64,000 bases of DNA from Mucilaginibacter sp. JRF (GTDB taxonomy: Bacteria > Bacteroidota > Bacteroidia > Sphingobacteriales > Sphingobacteriaceae), in NCBI RefSeq assembly GCF_015223065.1, contig NZ_JADFBY010000001.1:124001-188000 (forward strand), in the 5' to 3' direction. The notes below the pieces were generated by a model. It saw only the letters and a program-made list of their open reading frames with translations, was not told the DNA's origin and did no database searches. Shown here in pieces: positions 26,449 to 34,789 of this stretch; within the stretch, counting starts at the first letter, position 1; each line of letters starts with the position of its first letter. The position numbers and the translations under genes are program-made.

Positions 26449-27420
26449 CTAAGCGTTTTTCATGATAACTCGTTTCCAAAAATCCTGCATAAAACCGAAG
26501 CCATAGGCCACCAGCTGAATGAGGGATGTTATTATGCTCAAAAATGCGATTTTTAGAGATTTATTTTTAGTTAACGAATCAAAAAATATTAACAATATAT
26601 AAACACCTAACAAAATATTGCACAGCGATGCTACACGCCATTGCAGCAAATTGACTATCAGCGTAAAGCCTAAACCAAGCGTAAACACCGCCGGGAAGAA
26701 GTGTACCGCCTTTAATTGCTGCGGAAAGAATTTATAGATATTGATGCGCGCCCTGCCAAAAAAGTGCAGCTGCTTGTAAAACTGTTTAAAGTTGGTACGG
26801 CGCTTATGGTAAACAATGGCATCAGGTATCAGGCCGATCTTGAAACCAGCCGTATGCACGCGGATACTGTACTCAATATCCTCACCCAAACGGGTTATGA
26901 TAAAGCCGCCCACCTTTTCCCACACCTTGCGCGATAGCCCCATGTTAAAGCTGCGCGGATGAAACTGCCCGCCCATATTTTTTTTGTTGCCACGGATGCC
27001 CCCGGTGGTAAAAGGCGAGGTCATGGAATAGCTGATGGCCTTTTGGATAGGGGTGAAGGATGAATGCGCCGCATCCGGTCCGCCAAACATATCCAGCCAG
27101 TTATTGCTAAGTGCATTGTTTACCGTTTCCAGATAATTGGCAGGTATCAGGCAATCCGAATCGAATATAATGAAGTAATCGCCCTTGGCACGTTCAAATC
27201 CGAAGTTACGGGTAAAACCCTGGCCCTCGTTGGGTTTTACATAATAGGTAAGGTCGAGCTTATCATTAAAGCTTGCCACAATATCCGCAGCATCATCTTT
27301 TGAACCATCCTCTATCACCATTACATCAAACTGCTTGTAGGTTTGCAGGGTAAGCGTTTCCAGCAATTCTTTTATTTCCTGCGGGCGATTGTATAATGGG
27401 ATTATAATGGTATAGTGCAT
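26449..27420 (-). CDS. GT2-family glycosyltransferase with C-terminal membrane helices
   Basis: About 323 residues. The GT-A core begins at the start (MHYTIIIPLYNRPQEI), with EDGSKDDA and the DxD-type metal site in FIIFDSDCLIP; LGEDIEYSIRV supplies the usual acidic E-D motif before the catalytic region. Two to three hydrophobic helices lie near the C terminus. The ATG at 27420 begins the conserved core directly; an upstream in-frame ATG at 27453 would add 11 residues that fall within a repeat and is unlikely. Probable role: surface polysaccharide or lipid glycosylation. Confidence 0.85.
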   Translation of the reverse strand: MHYTIIIPLYNRPQEIKELLETLTLQTYKQFDVMVIEDGSKDDAADIVASFNDKLDLTYYVKPNEGQGFTRNFGFERAKGDYFIIFDSDCLIPANYLETVNNALSNNWLDMFGGPDAAHSSFTPIQKAISYSMTSPFTTGGIRGNKKNMGGQFHPRSFNMGLSRKVWEKVGGFIITRLGEDIEYSIRVHTAGFKIGLIPDAIVYHKRRTNFKQFYKQLHFFGRARINIYKFFPQQLKAVHFFPAVFTLGLGFTLIVNLLQWRVASLCNILLGVYILLIFFDSLTKNKSLKIAFLSIITSLIQLVAYGFGFMQDFWKRVIMKNA

Positions 27421-27430
27421 GCTTGTTTTA

Positions 27431-27606
27431 TGTGCAGATGTGCGGGTGTGCAAATGTGCAGATGAGTTTGATTAAATTGTTTGTAACCTTAATTGATAGT
27501 ATTCCCTAATATTTTTCATTCCTGTATCTGGATTTTTTTGATCTGCACATTTGCAAATTCGCACATCTGCACATCTGCATATCAAAAAAATATCTGCACA
27601 TCAAAA
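27431..27606. repeat. Imperfect inverted repeat built from GCACATCTGCACATTTG units
   Basis: The spacer between the two GT2 genes carries TGTGCAGATGTGCGGGTGTG and a following CAAATGTGCAGAT (27429-27464), and, 80 bases on, its near reverse complement ATCTGCACATTTGCAAATTC with CACATCTGCACATCTGCA and one more ATCTGCACAT (27541-27602). The two arms can form a long hairpin. A diverged relative may lie at 53044-53070. Confidence 0.65.
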
Positions 27607-27609
27607 AAA

Positions 27610-28560
27610 TCACACCGTTTCCTCAACCTGGTAATTATTTCTGTCGGTTGAATTGCGCGAAACCAGTTCGGCAACAAAGCCGGTTAAAAACAGTTGCGAA
27701 CCTAAAATAATGGCAACCAGTGCTATATAAAACAGCGGATTATCAGTTGTATCACGATAATGCTCGTTACGGGCAATGTGGTAAAGCTTTTCAAAAATTA
27801 TCCACAAAGCCATCACCAAACCTGTAAAAAAGCTTAATACACCCATGCTGCCAAAAAAGTGCATCGGTCGCTTGCCAAACTTGCCTACAAAGAATATCGA
27901 TAACAGATCCAGAAACCCGTTAATGAACCTGCTAAGCCCGAATTTTGTTTTGCCGTATTTGCGGGCGCGGTGTTCAACTATTTGTTCGCCAATTTTGGTA
28001 AAGCCTGCCCATTTGGCCAATACAGGTATGTAGCGGTGCATTTCGCCGTATACCTCAATGTTTTTTACTACGGCTTTGCGGTATGCTTTAAGGCCACAAT
28101 TAAAATCGTGCAGATTATGTATGCCCGACATGCTGCGGGTAGCCGAATTGAACAGCTTGGTTGGTATGGTTTTGCTAAGCGGATCGTAACGCTTGGCTTT
28201 CCAGCCCGATATCAGATCGTAATGTTCCTCAACAATGCGGCGGTAAAGCTCAGGTATCTCGTCAGGACTATCCTGAAGGTCGGCATCCATCGTAATTACA
28301 ACGTTGCCCTGCGCGGCCTCAAAGCCCACATTCAACGCGGCCGATTTACCATAGTTGCGCCTGAACTTAACACCCCTTAAATTCGGATTGCTACGTTTAA
28401 GGCGGCATATCATCTCCCACGATCCATCCTTACTGCCATCATCAACCAGTATTACCTCGTAGCTGAATTTATGCTCGTCCATCACACGGGCTATCCACGA
28501 GGTAAGCTCCGGTAACGATTCAACTTCATCATATAAAGGTACTACTACTGATATATCCAT
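27610..28560 (-). CDS. GT2 polyprenyl-phosphate glycosyltransferase (DPM1/GtrB-like)
   Basis: A 316-residue enzyme with a cytosolic GT-A domain and two C-terminal helices (about 232-256 and 275-300). Motifs: VVPLYDEVESLPEL at the start, LVDDGSKDGSW, MDADLQDSPDEI (DxD metal site) and the GWKAKRYDP region of the polyprenyl-phosphate mannosyl/glucosyl/aminoarabinosyl transferases. It probably loads a sugar onto undecaprenyl phosphate for later transfer in the periplasm. It heads the minus-strand block; a -7 box (TATTTTTG on the minus strand, 28589-28596) lies 29 bases upstream. Confidence 0.88.
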   Translation of the reverse strand: MDISVVVPLYDEVESLPELTSWIARVMDEHKFSYEVILVDDGSKDGSWEMICRLKRSNPNLRGVKFRRNYGKSAALNVGFEAAQGNVVITMDADLQDSPDEIPELYRRIVEEHYDLISGWKAKRYDPLSKTIPTKLFNSATRSMSGIHNLHDFNCGLKAYRKAVVKNIEVYGEMHRYIPVLAKWAGFTKIGEQIVEHRARKYGKTKFGLSRFINGFLDLLSIFFVGKFGKRPMHFFGSMGVLSFFTGLVMALWIIFEKLYHIARNEHYRDTTDNPLFYIALVAIILGSQLFLTGFVAELVSRNSTDRNNYQVEETV

Positions 28561-28629
28561 TTAAATAAGCCAATATTTACAGGCGTTGCAAAAATATAAA
28601 AAAACGTTAACGGTTTTTATTAACCAAAG

Positions 28630-28660
28630 TTTGATGTATTTGCTTTGTAGTTTATATTTG
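28630..28660 (+). promoter_or_regulatory. Bacteroidota-type promoter of the TonB-C gene
   Basis: TTTG (28630-28633), 19 bases, TATATTTG (28653-28660) matches the -33/-7 pattern TTTG...TAnnTTTG of Bacteroidota housekeeping sigma. The -7 box ends four bases before the ATG at 28665, so the transcript is probably leaderless or nearly so. Confidence 0.7.
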
Positions 28661-28664
28661 CATC

Positions 28665-29702
28665 ATGCTTAAACCACTTGTCACTTTACTATTATCAATA
28701 ATTATGGCCATATCGGTGGCCGCGCAAAACACACCACCTAAAACGGATACGCTTATTTATTATTTTAGAGCCGGAAATGAAATGGTTAACACCATGGATA
28801 GTGCCGAATACATACGGTTGGTTTATCCGGATGCTGAGCAACCTCAGTTATTTGTAATACGGGAGATGTATAAAAATGGCAAACCCAAACTATCTGCAAA
28901 AGCACTGGATAAAGAGCTAAAGCCAAGATTTGATGGTAATTACATTGAATTTTACGATAACGGCAAGCGTAAGTGTCAAATGTTTTTTGTGAAAGGGCAA
29001 CTTAAAGGAAAGGCATATACTTATTTCCAGGAAGGCAGGTTATATGCCGTGGTTGATAATTATTTCGATGATGCTAACAGACCCGCCCAAAAGTTGGAGG
29101 AATGTTATGATGCCGATGGAAAACAGATATGCCAAAAAGGCGATGGCTTGTGGATAGAATATGATGGTGATCTTAAAACCATCGATATATCGGGCAATGT
29201 GAATAACGGGCATAAAATTGGTGAGTGGAACGGGTATTTGCAAGATTCGCTAAAGTACGTCGAAACCTATTCGGGCGGAATAATGAAAACGTGGCAGATT
29301 TTTGATAAGCAAGACAATAAGGTGGAATACACTGAAGTGCCGCTTGCTGATTCATCAACATATAGAGGAGCTGGTTATGCCGGTGGAAGCAGGGCTTTAT
29401 ATAAATTCTTAGCCGAACAAATACGCTATCCCCGTGCTGCCATACAAACACGTACGTCGGGTACGGTGTTTGTTAATTTTACCATATCAGCAAACGGAGA
29501 GTTAAGTAATTTCAGAATTGTTAAGGGTATTAAAAACGGATGTAATGATGAGGCCGTACGCGTGGTTAAGCTTTCATCGCCATGGATACCAGCATACAGG
29601 AACGGTAAAGCTATAGCCTCAACATTTACTATGCCTATCGCTTTTAATATAGGCAGAACTATGCAGCCTGTTGACTTTAGCAAAGGTAAAAGCGACAAAT
29701 AA
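28665..29702 (+). CDS. TonB C-terminal domain protein with MORN-like repeats
   Basis: A 345-residue exported protein with a signal peptide (1-21). Residues about 65-220 contain repeated Y-x-N-G-K type strands (MYKNGKPKL, FYDNGKRKCQMFF, YFQEGRLYAVV), as in YwqK/MORN-like proteins. Residues about 245-335 form a TonB C-terminal domain (IRYPRAAIQTRTSGTVFVNF, ending FTMPIAFNIG). It lacks the N-terminal transmembrane anchor of true TonB, so it is probably a periplasmic relative rather than an energy transducer. Its stop codon is inside the following terminator. Confidence 0.8.
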   Translation: MLKPLVTLLLSIIMAISVAAQNTPPKTDTLIYYFRAGNEMVNTMDSAEYIRLVYPDAEQPQLFVIREMYKNGKPKLSAKALDKELKPRFDGNYIEFYDNGKRKCQMFFVKGQLKGKAYTYFQEGRLYAVVDNYFDDANRPAQKLEECYDADGKQICQKGDGLWIEYDGDLKTIDISGNVNNGHKIGEWNGYLQDSLKYVETYSGGIMKTWQIFDKQDNKVEYTEVPLADSSTYRGAGYAGGSRALYKFLAEQIRYPRAAIQTRTSGTVFVNFTISANGELSNFRIVKGIKNGCNDEAVRVVKLSSPWIPAYRNGKAIASTFTMPIAFNIGRTMQPVDFSKGKSDK

Positions 29703-29736
29703 AAAGAGCGCTGTGAAATCCACAGCGCTCTTTTTA
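29701..29736. terminator. Bidirectional intrinsic terminator
   Basis: A perfect 15-base stem AAAAAGAGCGCTGTG / CACAGCGCTCTTTTT (29701-29715, 29721-29735) with a five-base loop between two convergent genes. Its left arm overlaps the stop codon of the TonB-C gene. Confidence 0.92.
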
Positions 29737-29749
29737 GTTGTTTGTAATT

Positions 29750-31252
29750 TTACAATATCCCCAATACACTACCCGTACGCTCACGGGTAGCATCGGCCAA
29801 TTGTTCGTTGTTTGATAGTGATTGCCCGTACGATGGTATCATTTGCTTAAGCTTGGCCTGCCATGCGGCTGATTTGGCTTTGTCTTTAAAGCAACGCTCT
29901 ATCAACTGTATCATGATAGGCACTGATGTTGACGCGCCCGGCGATGCACCCAGCAAAGCCGATATGCTGCCATCAGCTGAGGTAACTACCTCGGTGCCAA
30001 ATTCAAGCTTGCCGCCCAGTTTATCATCCTTTTTGATGATCTGTACGCGCTGACCGGCAACATCCAGTTTCCAATCGCTTTGTTTGGCTTGCGGATAATA
30101 ATCCTGCAAGGCTTTAAGGCGATCGGTAGGGGATTGCATTACCTGGCTGATCAGGTATTTGGTAAGCGCCATTTCGTGCATACCTACTGATAGCAATGGT
30201 TTTATATTATGCAGCTTGATTGACTTGAACAGATCAAGCAGTGAGCCTTTCTTTAAAAAACGGGTTGAAAAACCGGCATACGGACCGAACAACAACTCGC
30301 GCTTGCCATTTACCATACGGGTATCCAAATGCGGTACCGACATTGGCGGCGAACCTACCGATGCCTTGCCGTAAACCTTAGCGTTATGCTGCGCTACTAT
30401 GGCCGGATTGGTACATACCAACCACTGCCCGCTCACCGGGAAACCGCCAAAGCCCTTGCTCTCCGGTATGCCCGATTTTTGCAGCAGGGGTAAAGCGCCG
30501 CCACCTGCTCCCACAAATACAAATTTAGCTTCGAGCTTGCGTGTTTTGCCGGTGTTGTTATCAGTAACTTTTAGTTGCCAGTTGTTATTGCTTTTGCTGC
30601 GTTTTATATCATCAACCTCGTGGTTAAGGCTAAGGTTAACGCCGGGCTGTGCTTTGAGTTTATCTAATAACGAACGGGTTAACGCGCCAAAGTTAACGTC
30701 GGTGCCAATGTCCATGTAAGTAGCTGATACCTTTTCGTCAGCCTGGCGGCCATCCATAGTCAGCGGAATCCACTGTTTTATTTTTTGGGCATCTTCTGAG
30801 TAAAGCATATCCTTAAAAAAGTGATGCTTTATCAATGCTTGCTGTCTTTTTTTAAGATACTCCACATTGTCATCGCCCCAAACAAAGCTCATGTGCGGTA
30901 CTTTGCTTATAAATTCCTTTGGTGATGATATATAGCCGGTTTCAACCAGGTGCGCCCAAAACTCCTTGCTAACCTCAAACTGATCGGCAATTTGTATGGC
31001 CTTTTTTATCTCGATAGAGCCATCCGGCTTTTGCGGGGTATAGTTAAGCTCGCAAAATGCGGAGTGACCGGTGCCTGCATTGTTCATCGCGTCCGAACTT
31101 TCGGCGGCTATAACATCAAGGCGTTCAAAAATTTCGATGGTAAGGTCGGGCTGGAGTTCTTTAAGCATTACCCCTAAAGTAGCGCTCATAATACCCGCGC
31201 CTATCAAAACAACATCGGCATAGCTGCCTGCAACACTGTTAGTATTGTTCAT
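29750..31252 (-). CDS. mqo: Malate:quinone oxidoreductase
   Basis: A 500-residue FAD enzyme of normal family length. It starts with the dinucleotide fold VVLIGAGIMSATLGVML, followed by NNAGTGHSAFCELNYTP, the MQO hallmark, and FVFVGAGGGALPLLQKSGIPE; the C terminus has LLGASPGASTSVPIM. It oxidises malate to oxaloacetate at the membrane and reduces quinone, as part of the citric-acid cycle. A -7 box (TATTTTTG on the minus strand, 31291-31298) is about 39 bases upstream. Single gene. Confidence 0.95.
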   Translation of the reverse strand: MNNTNSVAGSYADVVLIGAGIMSATLGVMLKELQPDLTIEIFERLDVIAAESSDAMNNAGTGHSAFCELNYTPQKPDGSIEIKKAIQIADQFEVSKEFWAHLVETGYISSPKEFISKVPHMSFVWGDDNVEYLKKRQQALIKHHFFKDMLYSEDAQKIKQWIPLTMDGRQADEKVSATYMDIGTDVNFGALTRSLLDKLKAQPGVNLSLNHEVDDIKRSKSNNNWQLKVTDNNTGKTRKLEAKFVFVGAGGGALPLLQKSGIPESKGFGGFPVSGQWLVCTNPAIVAQHNAKVYGKASVGSPPMSVPHLDTRMVNGKRELLFGPYAGFSTRFLKKGSLLDLFKSIKLHNIKPLLSVGMHEMALTKYLISQVMQSPTDRLKALQDYYPQAKQSDWKLDVAGQRVQIIKKDDKLGGKLEFGTEVVTSADGSISALLGASPGASTSVPIMIQLIERCFKDKAKSAAWQAKLKQMIPSYGQSLSNNEQLADATRERTGSVLGIL

Positions 31253-31780
31253 TCTATCTGCAAAAGCCCTTTTGTTAAATAACCGGGCACCAAAAATATT
31301 AACTGATTAAAACCTAAACGGTTTTTGATTTAAAAAATGCGGCTAAACGTTTTTATCGGATCATTTTAGCCTGTGAGCATTTTTAAATCATGGCAATTTT
31401 AATAAAAAAATACAACAAACGATTGCATTCTGTTAAAACGTAACCATACGTTTACACACATTTTTATAATTATATGATATTTTGATTGGATTAACGCCTA
31501 TACACAATCCTGAATTTTAGGTGCGCGTTTTTCACAACTATGGAAAAATATAGATGGCTAATTATTTTGCAGTTTAGCTAATGTGTGAACTTTGTAAGTT
31601 AAATTGTAACTATTTGTTATTTTAAGTTGCATTTATACGTTATTCTCAAGAAAAAGTTAAAATTTTTATTATATTATTATGAATTCTACAAAAATAAATT
31701 AAATTCGCCTCAATAATTGATTGTGATTTACACCAAACTGTATTACACCCCAACAATTTTAAAAAAGAAATAATAAAACA
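31253..31780. promoter_or_regulatory. AT-rich divergent intergenic region, mqo / glutamine synthetase
   Basis: No gene was found in these 528 bases. Visible structure: a minus-strand -7 box for mqo (31291-31298); an inverted repeat GGCTAAA (31341-31347) / TTTAGCC (31365-31371); and a tight one, AAACGTA (31436-31442) / TACGTTT (31447-31453), with a four-base spacer, which looks like an operator. The length suggests regulated transcription of the glutamine synthetase gene with a long leader. No clear plus-strand promoter was found. Confidence 0.5.
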
Positions 31781-32788
31781 ATGGCAAAACTTGAGTACAT
31801 CTGGCTTGACGGCTACAAACCAACACAAAGCCTGCGCAGCAAAACAAAAATTGAAAAAGATTTTAGCGGTAAATTAGAGGATCTTCCTAACTGGAGCTTT
31901 GATGGTTCGTCAACAGAGCAGGCACCAGGCGGCTCGTCAGATTGTATCTTAAAACCGGTTTTCGTTATTCCTGATCCGCAACGTAAAGACGGTTACTTGG
32001 TTATGTGTGAAGTGTTAGACTCAAAAGGTGAGCCGCATGAATCAAACGGCCGTGCTCATATCGAGGATGATGACAACGATTTCTGGTTCGGTTTTGAGCA
32101 GGAATATTTCCTGTGGGACCCGGCTACCAACAAACCGCTTGGTTTCCCGGCTGGTGGTTACCCAGGTCCGCAAGGCCCTTACTACTGTTCAGTAGGCGCT
32201 AACAACGCTTTCGGTCGCGAAATTGTTGAGGAACACTTAGACGTATGTTTAGAGGCTGGCTTAAACGTTGAAGGTATCAACGCCGAGGTTGCTGCCGGTC
32301 AGTGGGAATTCCAGATCTTCGCTAAAGGCGCTAAAGAAGCTGGTGACCAAATCTGGGTCGCTCGTTACCTGTTAGAGAGAATTGGCGAGAAATACGGAGT
32401 ATCAATTAACTGGCATTGTAAACCGCTTGGTCAGCTTGACTGGAACGGTTCAGGTATGCACGCTAACTTCTCAAACACTTTATTACGTACTGCTAACAGC
32501 AAAGAGAAATTTGAGGCAGTTTGCGAAGCCTTCCGTCCGGCTGTTGCAGAGTGTATCGCAGTTTACGGTGCCGATAACGATCAGCGCTTAACCGGTAAAC
32601 ACGAAACCGCTTCAATTCACGATTTTAGCTACGGTGTATCTGACCGTGGTGCTTCAATCCGTATCCCGCTTTACGCAGTTGATCACAACTGGAGTGGTTA
32701 TTTGGAAGATCGTCGTCCTAACTCAGCTGCCGATCCATACAAGGTAGCAGCAGTTATCATCAAAACTGTAAAATCAGCTAAGATCTAA
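31781..32788 (+). CDS. glnII: Type II (eukaryotic-type) glutamine synthetase
   Basis: A 335-residue GSII enzyme making glutamine from glutamate, ammonia and ATP. Motifs: N-terminal LEYIWLDGYKPTQSLRSKTK, WSFDGSSTEQAPG (beta-grasp), FGFEQEYFLWD with metal-binding Glu residues, GINAEVAAGQWEFQI, NGSGMHANFS with the Gly loop and His, and DRGASIRIP with the substrate-binding Arg. Codon choice is smoother than in neighbours, as expected of a highly expressed gene. It stands alone, with a strong terminator. Confidence 0.93.
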   Translation: MAKLEYIWLDGYKPTQSLRSKTKIEKDFSGKLEDLPNWSFDGSSTEQAPGGSSDCILKPVFVIPDPQRKDGYLVMCEVLDSKGEPHESNGRAHIEDDDNDFWFGFEQEYFLWDPATNKPLGFPAGGYPGPQGPYYCSVGANNAFGREIVEEHLDVCLEAGLNVEGINAEVAAGQWEFQIFAKGAKEAGDQIWVARYLLERIGEKYGVSINWHCKPLGQLDWNGSGMHANFSNTLLRTANSKEKFEAVCEAFRPAVAECIAVYGADNDQRLTGKHETASIHDFSYGVSDRGASIRIPLYAVDHNWSGYLEDRRPNSAADPYKVAAVIIKTVKSAKI

Positions 32789-32812
32789 TCTGTAGCCTTT
32801 TTATAAAATTTG

Positions 32813-32849
32813 ATCCCCCGGTTTGAAAAGATCGGGGGATTTTTTTTTA
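32813..32849 (+). terminator. Intrinsic terminator of the glutamine synthetase gene
   Basis: ATCCCCCG (32813-32820) pairs with CGGGGGAT (32833-32840), followed by nine T residues. It lies 25 bases after the stop codon. Confidence 0.88.
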
Positions 32850-33225
32850 CCCCTCCTAATCATCTCCGAAGAAGGGAGAGCTTTTCTTATCGCTTTTTAA
32901 ATTTTGTCATTTCGCTCGAGGTACGAGAGAGAAATCTGTCGACTGATTATAAACGCGTGTAGATTTCTCGCTGGCTAAGGAATATGATTAGGAAGTAATA
33001 GTTTGCGAAACCCCTCCCTAACCCTCCCGTGGGGGAGGGAATTAATATAGCCCCAAATGCAAAAGTACAAACCGTAAACAACCTATCCAACCGGCATCAG
33101 AAATGCCCGGAGTAGCACAAGCCCTGCTAAAGCATAACCATTCACCGGGCAGGGCGTAGCCGGCGATTTTTGTTTCTTTTGATCGTTCAAAAGAAATTGA
33201 GGACAGGTAATGAACTATTCAAATA
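32850..33225. repeat. Mosaic extragenic repeat, copy 4 (inverted)
   Basis: Between convergent genes: a pyrimidine-rich module (32850-32885), a decayed module D (about 32907-32985; the closing arm is mutated), module C (about 33007-33045) and module B in reverse (about 33054-33217), ending at the GATCGTTCAAAAGAAA palindrome remnant. It is in the orientation of copy 2. No gene is visible. Confidence 0.8.
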
Positions 33226-33238
33226 GACATCATCCAAC

Positions 33239-33802
33239 CTAATTAACAATAGAATAAGTCATGATATCGGTGCCTTTAACGCCGAAGATCCACCTTTTAA
33301 TGTATTCGAGTGTTAGGTGGGTATTCATGTTATTGGCGCGTGAGTAAGCAAGATAATCGCCGCCTTCAATTTTTCTGTCAATTACATACATGTGCCACAT
33401 GCCACCGCCAGAGGGTAGCGAAACGATTACCTTTCTGCCCGCTTTTAGTTCATTGTCAATAGTGGAGAAAAGCTTGTTGAAAGGAAAACTATCGCCCCTT
33501 GGCATATCAAACTGACGCTTGAATTTTAACCCTCTTATGGTTTTGCCGTCAAAGTTGCTAAAGGTGCCGTCCAGTTTGTTTTGCCATTGTTTTTGTAGAT
33601 CATAAAAGTCTGGAGAAACTTTGTTGTGGTATTTCAGTACAAGTTCTATCGACATGGGGATGCAGGAGTTATCAAAAATTTGCCTGTGCTGAGCTACCAC
33701 ATCATGAAATGGTTTGGTACTTGGTCTTTTCTGCGCAAGAGTCGAAAAGCTGATTATTAATAATAGAAAGGTGGTTGCAAATTTAGATGCTGAGAATTTC
33801 AT
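33239..33802 (-). CDS. Exported C39-like cysteine peptidase candidate
   Basis: A 187-residue protein with a signal peptide at 1-23. A papain-like half-domain is suggested by IFDNSCIPMS with Cys47 as nucleophile preceded by an oxyanion-type residue, and by MWHMYVIDRK with His137, followed by a polar residue region (YSRANN). This fits the C39-like fold used by double-glycine or bacteriocin leader peptidases and by general proteases. Activity and substrate are inferred. Single gene, next to a repeat region. Confidence 0.55.
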   Translation of the reverse strand: MKFSASKFATTFLLLIISFSTLAQKRPSTKPFHDVVAQHRQIFDNSCIPMSIELVLKYHNKVSPDFYDLQKQWQNKLDGTFSNFDGKTIRGLKFKRQFDMPRGDSFPFNKLFSTIDNELKAGRKVIVSLPSGGGMWHMYVIDRKIEGGDYLAYSRANNMNTHLTLEYIKRWIFGVKGTDIMTYSIVN

Positions 33803-33954
33803 TGTGATGGGTGTAACGGTGAATTTTTGGTTAAGATAAAACGATTTTGTAAAGGATAAGAAAGTTTATTTGAAATTCTGTACAGGTATATATTTATCAT
33901 TAGTATTTATTACCAAGCGCTAAGTTATCAGTATGTAAATAATATCTTTATAAT

Positions 33955-34323
33955 ATGCAGACGGATGATCAACTTAACAATTTTCTTGCAGGCAAGTCGG
34001 AGTATACACTTGGCTTATTCCATCACTTCATGGCAAAGTTTAATGAAGTTGGGGTTGTTGAATTGCATCCTGCCAAAACCATGATCGGTATCAGCAACGG
34101 GCAAAAGCGCGTAGCATGGGTAACGCAATTAGGTAAGAATTTTATCCATGTGGTATTTCCGTTTAAGCAACCTTATCAAGATAACTTATGCTTCCAGAAA
34201 ATTGCCCGGGTACCCGGCGATGAACAATATAATCATCACTTCAGGATGTATAATGCCGATGACGTTAATGATGAACTGTTGAATTTTATGATGCTGGCTT
34301 ACAATGGGGAGCGGTCTGCATAG
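33955..34323 (+). CDS. DUF5655-like small cytoplasmic protein
   Basis: A 122-residue soluble protein without signal or membrane segment. The stretch VELHPAKTMIGISNGQKR followed by AWVTQLGKNFIHVVFPF and FNHHFRM-like YNHHFRMY is a strongly conserved pattern I associate with DUF5655 proteins; the number is from memory and unverified. Function unknown. Its 3' end overlaps the convergent gamma-glutamylcyclotransferase gene by 25 bases. An imperfect -7 box TATCTTTA lies at 33943-33950. Confidence 0.6.
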   Translation: MQTDDQLNNFLAGKSEYTLGLFHHFMAKFNEVGVVELHPAKTMIGISNGQKRVAWVTQLGKNFIHVVFPFKQPYQDNLCFQKIARVPGDEQYNHHFRMYNADDVNDELLNFMMLAYNGERSA

Positions 34324-34712
34324 TTCAAATAATCTCCTCCATCAATAACCTTCAAACCATTAACGGGCCAGTTATAAATATATACCCAACAGGTGATCAT
34401 TCCCGTATCAGTTTCAACAGGTAGCGACAAGCGCAGATACTCATGCGGTTGCGAATCGTTAGGGGAGATGCCTTCGTACTCATCCAATATGGGTAGTACT
34501 TCATCGGGCTTATCAATGGTATAAATGCTGCCGTAAATGTAGTTGCCTAAATCATCGGTAATTGCTCCCGGATATTCGCCTATATCATACAAAGTGCCTT
34601 TAATGCGGCCTTTGTTCAGTAGCGTGCAATGGCTTTGCAGGTACGCGCCAAACTGGTTATGCTTTATAAGCAGGGTGCCGTAAACAAAAAGCAAGCTTGG
34701 GTTGTCAGTCAT
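34299..34712 (-). CDS. Gamma-glutamylcyclotransferase-fold protein
   Basis: A 137-residue protein. The GGCT signature LLFVYGTLL is at the N terminus, then GTLYDIGEYPGAI and the acidic loop ILDEYEGI that holds the catalytic Glu, ending in a WVYIYNW strand. The family converts gamma-glutamyl amino acids or peptides to 5-oxoproline and free amine. It faces a glutamine synthetase-like ligase gene head to head, an interesting pair because one forms and the other breaks gamma-glutamyl bonds. Confidence 0.8.
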   Translation of the reverse strand: MTDNPSLLFVYGTLLIKHNQFGAYLQSHCTLLNKGRIKGTLYDIGEYPGAITDDLGNYIYGSIYTIDKPDEVLPILDEYEGISPNDSQPHEYLRLSLPVETDTGMITCWVYIYNWPVNGLKVIDGGDYLNYADRSPL

Positions 34713-34789
34713 TTAACCCCAATTTATTGGTTAATAACCGGCTTTGCAAAAACTTTACTAATTTCACTTTTGGCTATACCTTTGCACCC

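Noticed and set aside
27421..27606. Possible CRISPR array
   Set aside because: The repeat units are short, imperfect and lack regular unique spacers; no cas genes are present.
34697..34789. Upstream extension of the glutamine synthetase-like gene by 31 codons
   Set aside because: The added residues are unlike the family, overlap the divergent cyclotransferase gene and include the promoter box at 34777-34784.
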